DNA of 6,896 nt from Lachnospiraceae bacterium (GTDB taxonomy: Bacteria > Bacillota > Clostridia > Lachnospirales > Lachnospiraceae), in assembly GCA_020860745.1 (NCBI GenBank), contig JAJBTR010000281.1, positions 1 to 6,896 on the forward strand, read 5' to 3'. The notes beneath the pieces are model-generated. The model saw only the letters and a list, made by a program, of their open reading frames with translations, was not told the DNA's origin and did no database searches. Shown here piece by piece: positions 5,743 to 6,896 of this stretch. Numbering within the stretch: position 1 is the first letter of the stretch; each line of letters starts with the position of its first letter. A program made the position numbers and the translations under genes.

Positions 5743-6896
5743 ATGAAAGAGATTGAAATCACAGAATTAATGAATATGTTTCCATCTGACCGCCTTGTCA
5801 TCGATATTCGCCCGTCGGAGACATATAACCACGGCACAATAGATGGAGCGGTCAATATTCCAATGGATGAGATTCCGAAGTGGATAAATGAACTGAAACA
5901 AAGCAGGGAATCCCGGGCAAATGATGTGGACCCGGATGAGAAAGAGATCATTTACGTCCTTTGCCATACCGGCGACCAGAGCAGGGATGTCGTGGATGAA
6001 CTGGAGGAGAACGGGTTTCCGGCTGTCAACGTCAAAGGAGGATATCGTGCATTCTTGAAGTATCAGCTTTCGAAACTGATGGCAACACAGGATGCGGAGA
6101 ATGTGCAGAAGGAGGAACGCGAAAAAATTGAGCGCAGCCTGATTAAGAAATTCCGTAAACCGATCTGGCGGAAGTTTACGAAAGGTATCAACGAGTATGA
6201 TCTGATCCAGGATGGGGATAAGATTGCGGTCTGTATCTCCGGCGGCAAGGATTCCATGCTGATGGCGAAGCTGTTCCAGGAGCTGCAGTGCCATGGCCGG
6301 GCGAATTTTGACCTGGTATTTCTCACCATGAATCCGGGGTATAACGAGGAAAACTGGCGGCTTATACAGGACAACGCAAAGCTCCTGGGGATTCCGCTGA
6401 CGGTTTTTGAGACGGAAATTTTTGACACGGTAGCGACGATTGACAAGAATCCCTGTTACCTTTGCGCCCGGATGCGGCGGGGATATCTCTATTCTCATGC
6501 GAAAGAGTTGGGGTGCAACAAAATTGCTTTAGGACACCACTTTGATGATGTGATCGAGACCATTCTCATGGGCATGTTTTACGGCGGGAAGGTCGAGACC
6601 ATGATGCCGAAGCTTCATAGCAAGAATTTCGAGGGGATGGAGCTGATCCGCCCCATGTACCTGATCCGGGAGGAGGATATCCGGGCGTGGCGGGATTACA
6701 ATCGGCTTATGTTTATTCAGTGCGCCTGCCGGTTTACGGAAAACTGTTTGAGCTGCGGCGGAGGACAGACTTCCAAACGCGAAGAGATGAAAGAGCTGAT
6801 CGCGCAGCTGAGGGAGAAAAGCGAATTCATCGAGATGAATATTTTCCGCAGTGTCGAGAATGTGAATCTGAAGACGATTATCGGATACACTAAGGA
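5743..6896 (+). CDS. Rhodanese / TtcA-like PP-loop ATPase fusion, probable tRNA thiolation enzyme (3' end cut by window)
   Basis: The reading frame runs unbroken for 384 codons to the window edge. Residues about 1-106 are a rhodanese domain: VIDIRPSETYNHGTIDGAVNIP (from 20) and the active loop CHTGDQSR with Cys74 as the likely persulfide carrier. A charged linker (about 110-145) leads to a TtcA-family PP-loop ATPase with ISGGKDS (165-171), CYLC (Cys238, Cys241), LGHHFDDVIETIL (263-275) and, near the C-terminus, CACRFTENCLSCGG (Cys327, 329, 335, 338). TtcA enzymes thiolate C32 of tRNA using a [4Fe-4S] cluster held by a CxxC pair and one later cysteine, so Cys238, Cys241 and Cys335 or Cys338 are likely ligands. 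I infer that the rhodanese domain supplies persulfide sulfur. ATG at 5743 has AGGTG 9 bases upstream; GTG at 5731 is an alternative. Probably only 10-20 residues are missing. The exact tRNA target is not proven. Confidence 0.9.
   Translation, partial: MKEIEITELMNMFPSDRLVIDIRPSETYNHGTIDGAVNIPMDEIPKWINELKQSRESRANDVDPDEKEIIYVLCHTGDQSRDVVDELEENGFPAVNVKGGYRAFLKYQLSKLMATQDAENVQKEEREKIERSLIKKFRKPIWRKFTKGINEYDLIQDGDKIAVCISGGKDSMLMAKLFQELQCHGRANFDLVFLTMNPGYNEENWRLIQDNAKLLGIPLTVFETEIFDTVATIDKNPCYLCARMRRGYLYSHAKELGCNKIALGHHFDDVIETILMGMFYGGKVETMMPKLHSKNFEGMELIRPMYLIREEDIRAWRDYNRLMFIQCACRFTENCLSCGGGQTSKREEMKELIAQLREKSEFIEMNIFRSVENVNLKTIIGYTK

Noticed and set aside
5767..6498. Long antisense open frame (243 codons) across the rhodanese-TtcA gene
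   Set aside because: It lies opposite a coding frame with clear domain motifs and shows no recognisable domain of its own. It is a codon-bias shadow.
1..6896. Defence system, CRISPR array, prophage or integrase-associated island
   Set aside because: No regularly spaced repeats, nuclease, transposase, integrase or toxin-antitoxin signature is visible. All recognisable genes belong to ordinary chromosomal families.

Overview
The window looks like chromosomal DNA from an obligately anaerobic Bacillota, most likely a Lachnospiraceae-type Clostridia. This is inferred from the gene families: a membrane-anchored L,D-transpeptidase with peptidoglycan-binding repeats, a clostridial-type biotin synthase and a cysteine-tailed TcdA. 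Strong AGGAG-type ribosome binding sites and moderately GC-rich genes separated by AT-rich gaps fit this. There is no tRNA or rRNA gene, CRISPR array, recognisable transposase gene or phage gene.

Layout. (1) Bases 1-274 are non-coding and repeat-rich: three TTCACAG/CTGTGAA inverted motifs and a C8 tract that may lie inside a promoter spacer. (2) 275-1723 (+) encodes a YkuD-type L,D-transpeptidase. (3) 1708-3488 (-) is a two-gene operon: a MarR-type regulator and, coupled through an ATGA overlap, a divergent YfeO-like CLC channel/transporter homologue. Its promoter is near-consensus with a perfect 12-bp palindrome in the spacer, the expected layout for autorepression. The CLC gene converges on the transpeptidase gene and their ends overlap by 16 bp. 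(4) 3489-3917 is a 429-bp gap holding that promoter, an imperfect inverted-repeat element (about 3609-3823) and a likely extended -10 promoter for bioB. (5) 3918-5626 (+) is bioB followed by tcdA, overlapping by 7 bp. (6) 5743 to the window end (+) is an N-terminal rhodanese domain fused to a TtcA-like PP-loop tRNA-thiolation enzyme, cut by the window edge near its C-terminus.

The right half has a sulfur and tRNA-modification theme: sulfur insertion into biotin, ct6A formation on tRNA, and a probable tRNA thiolase with its own persulfide carrier domain. The left half is envelope and ion transport. I see no wholly new multi-gene system. The best leads are the rhodanese-TtcA fusion, the altered cysteine pattern of BioB, the CLC homologue without the gating glutamate, and a dispersed repeat with one copy in each of the two large intergenic regions.
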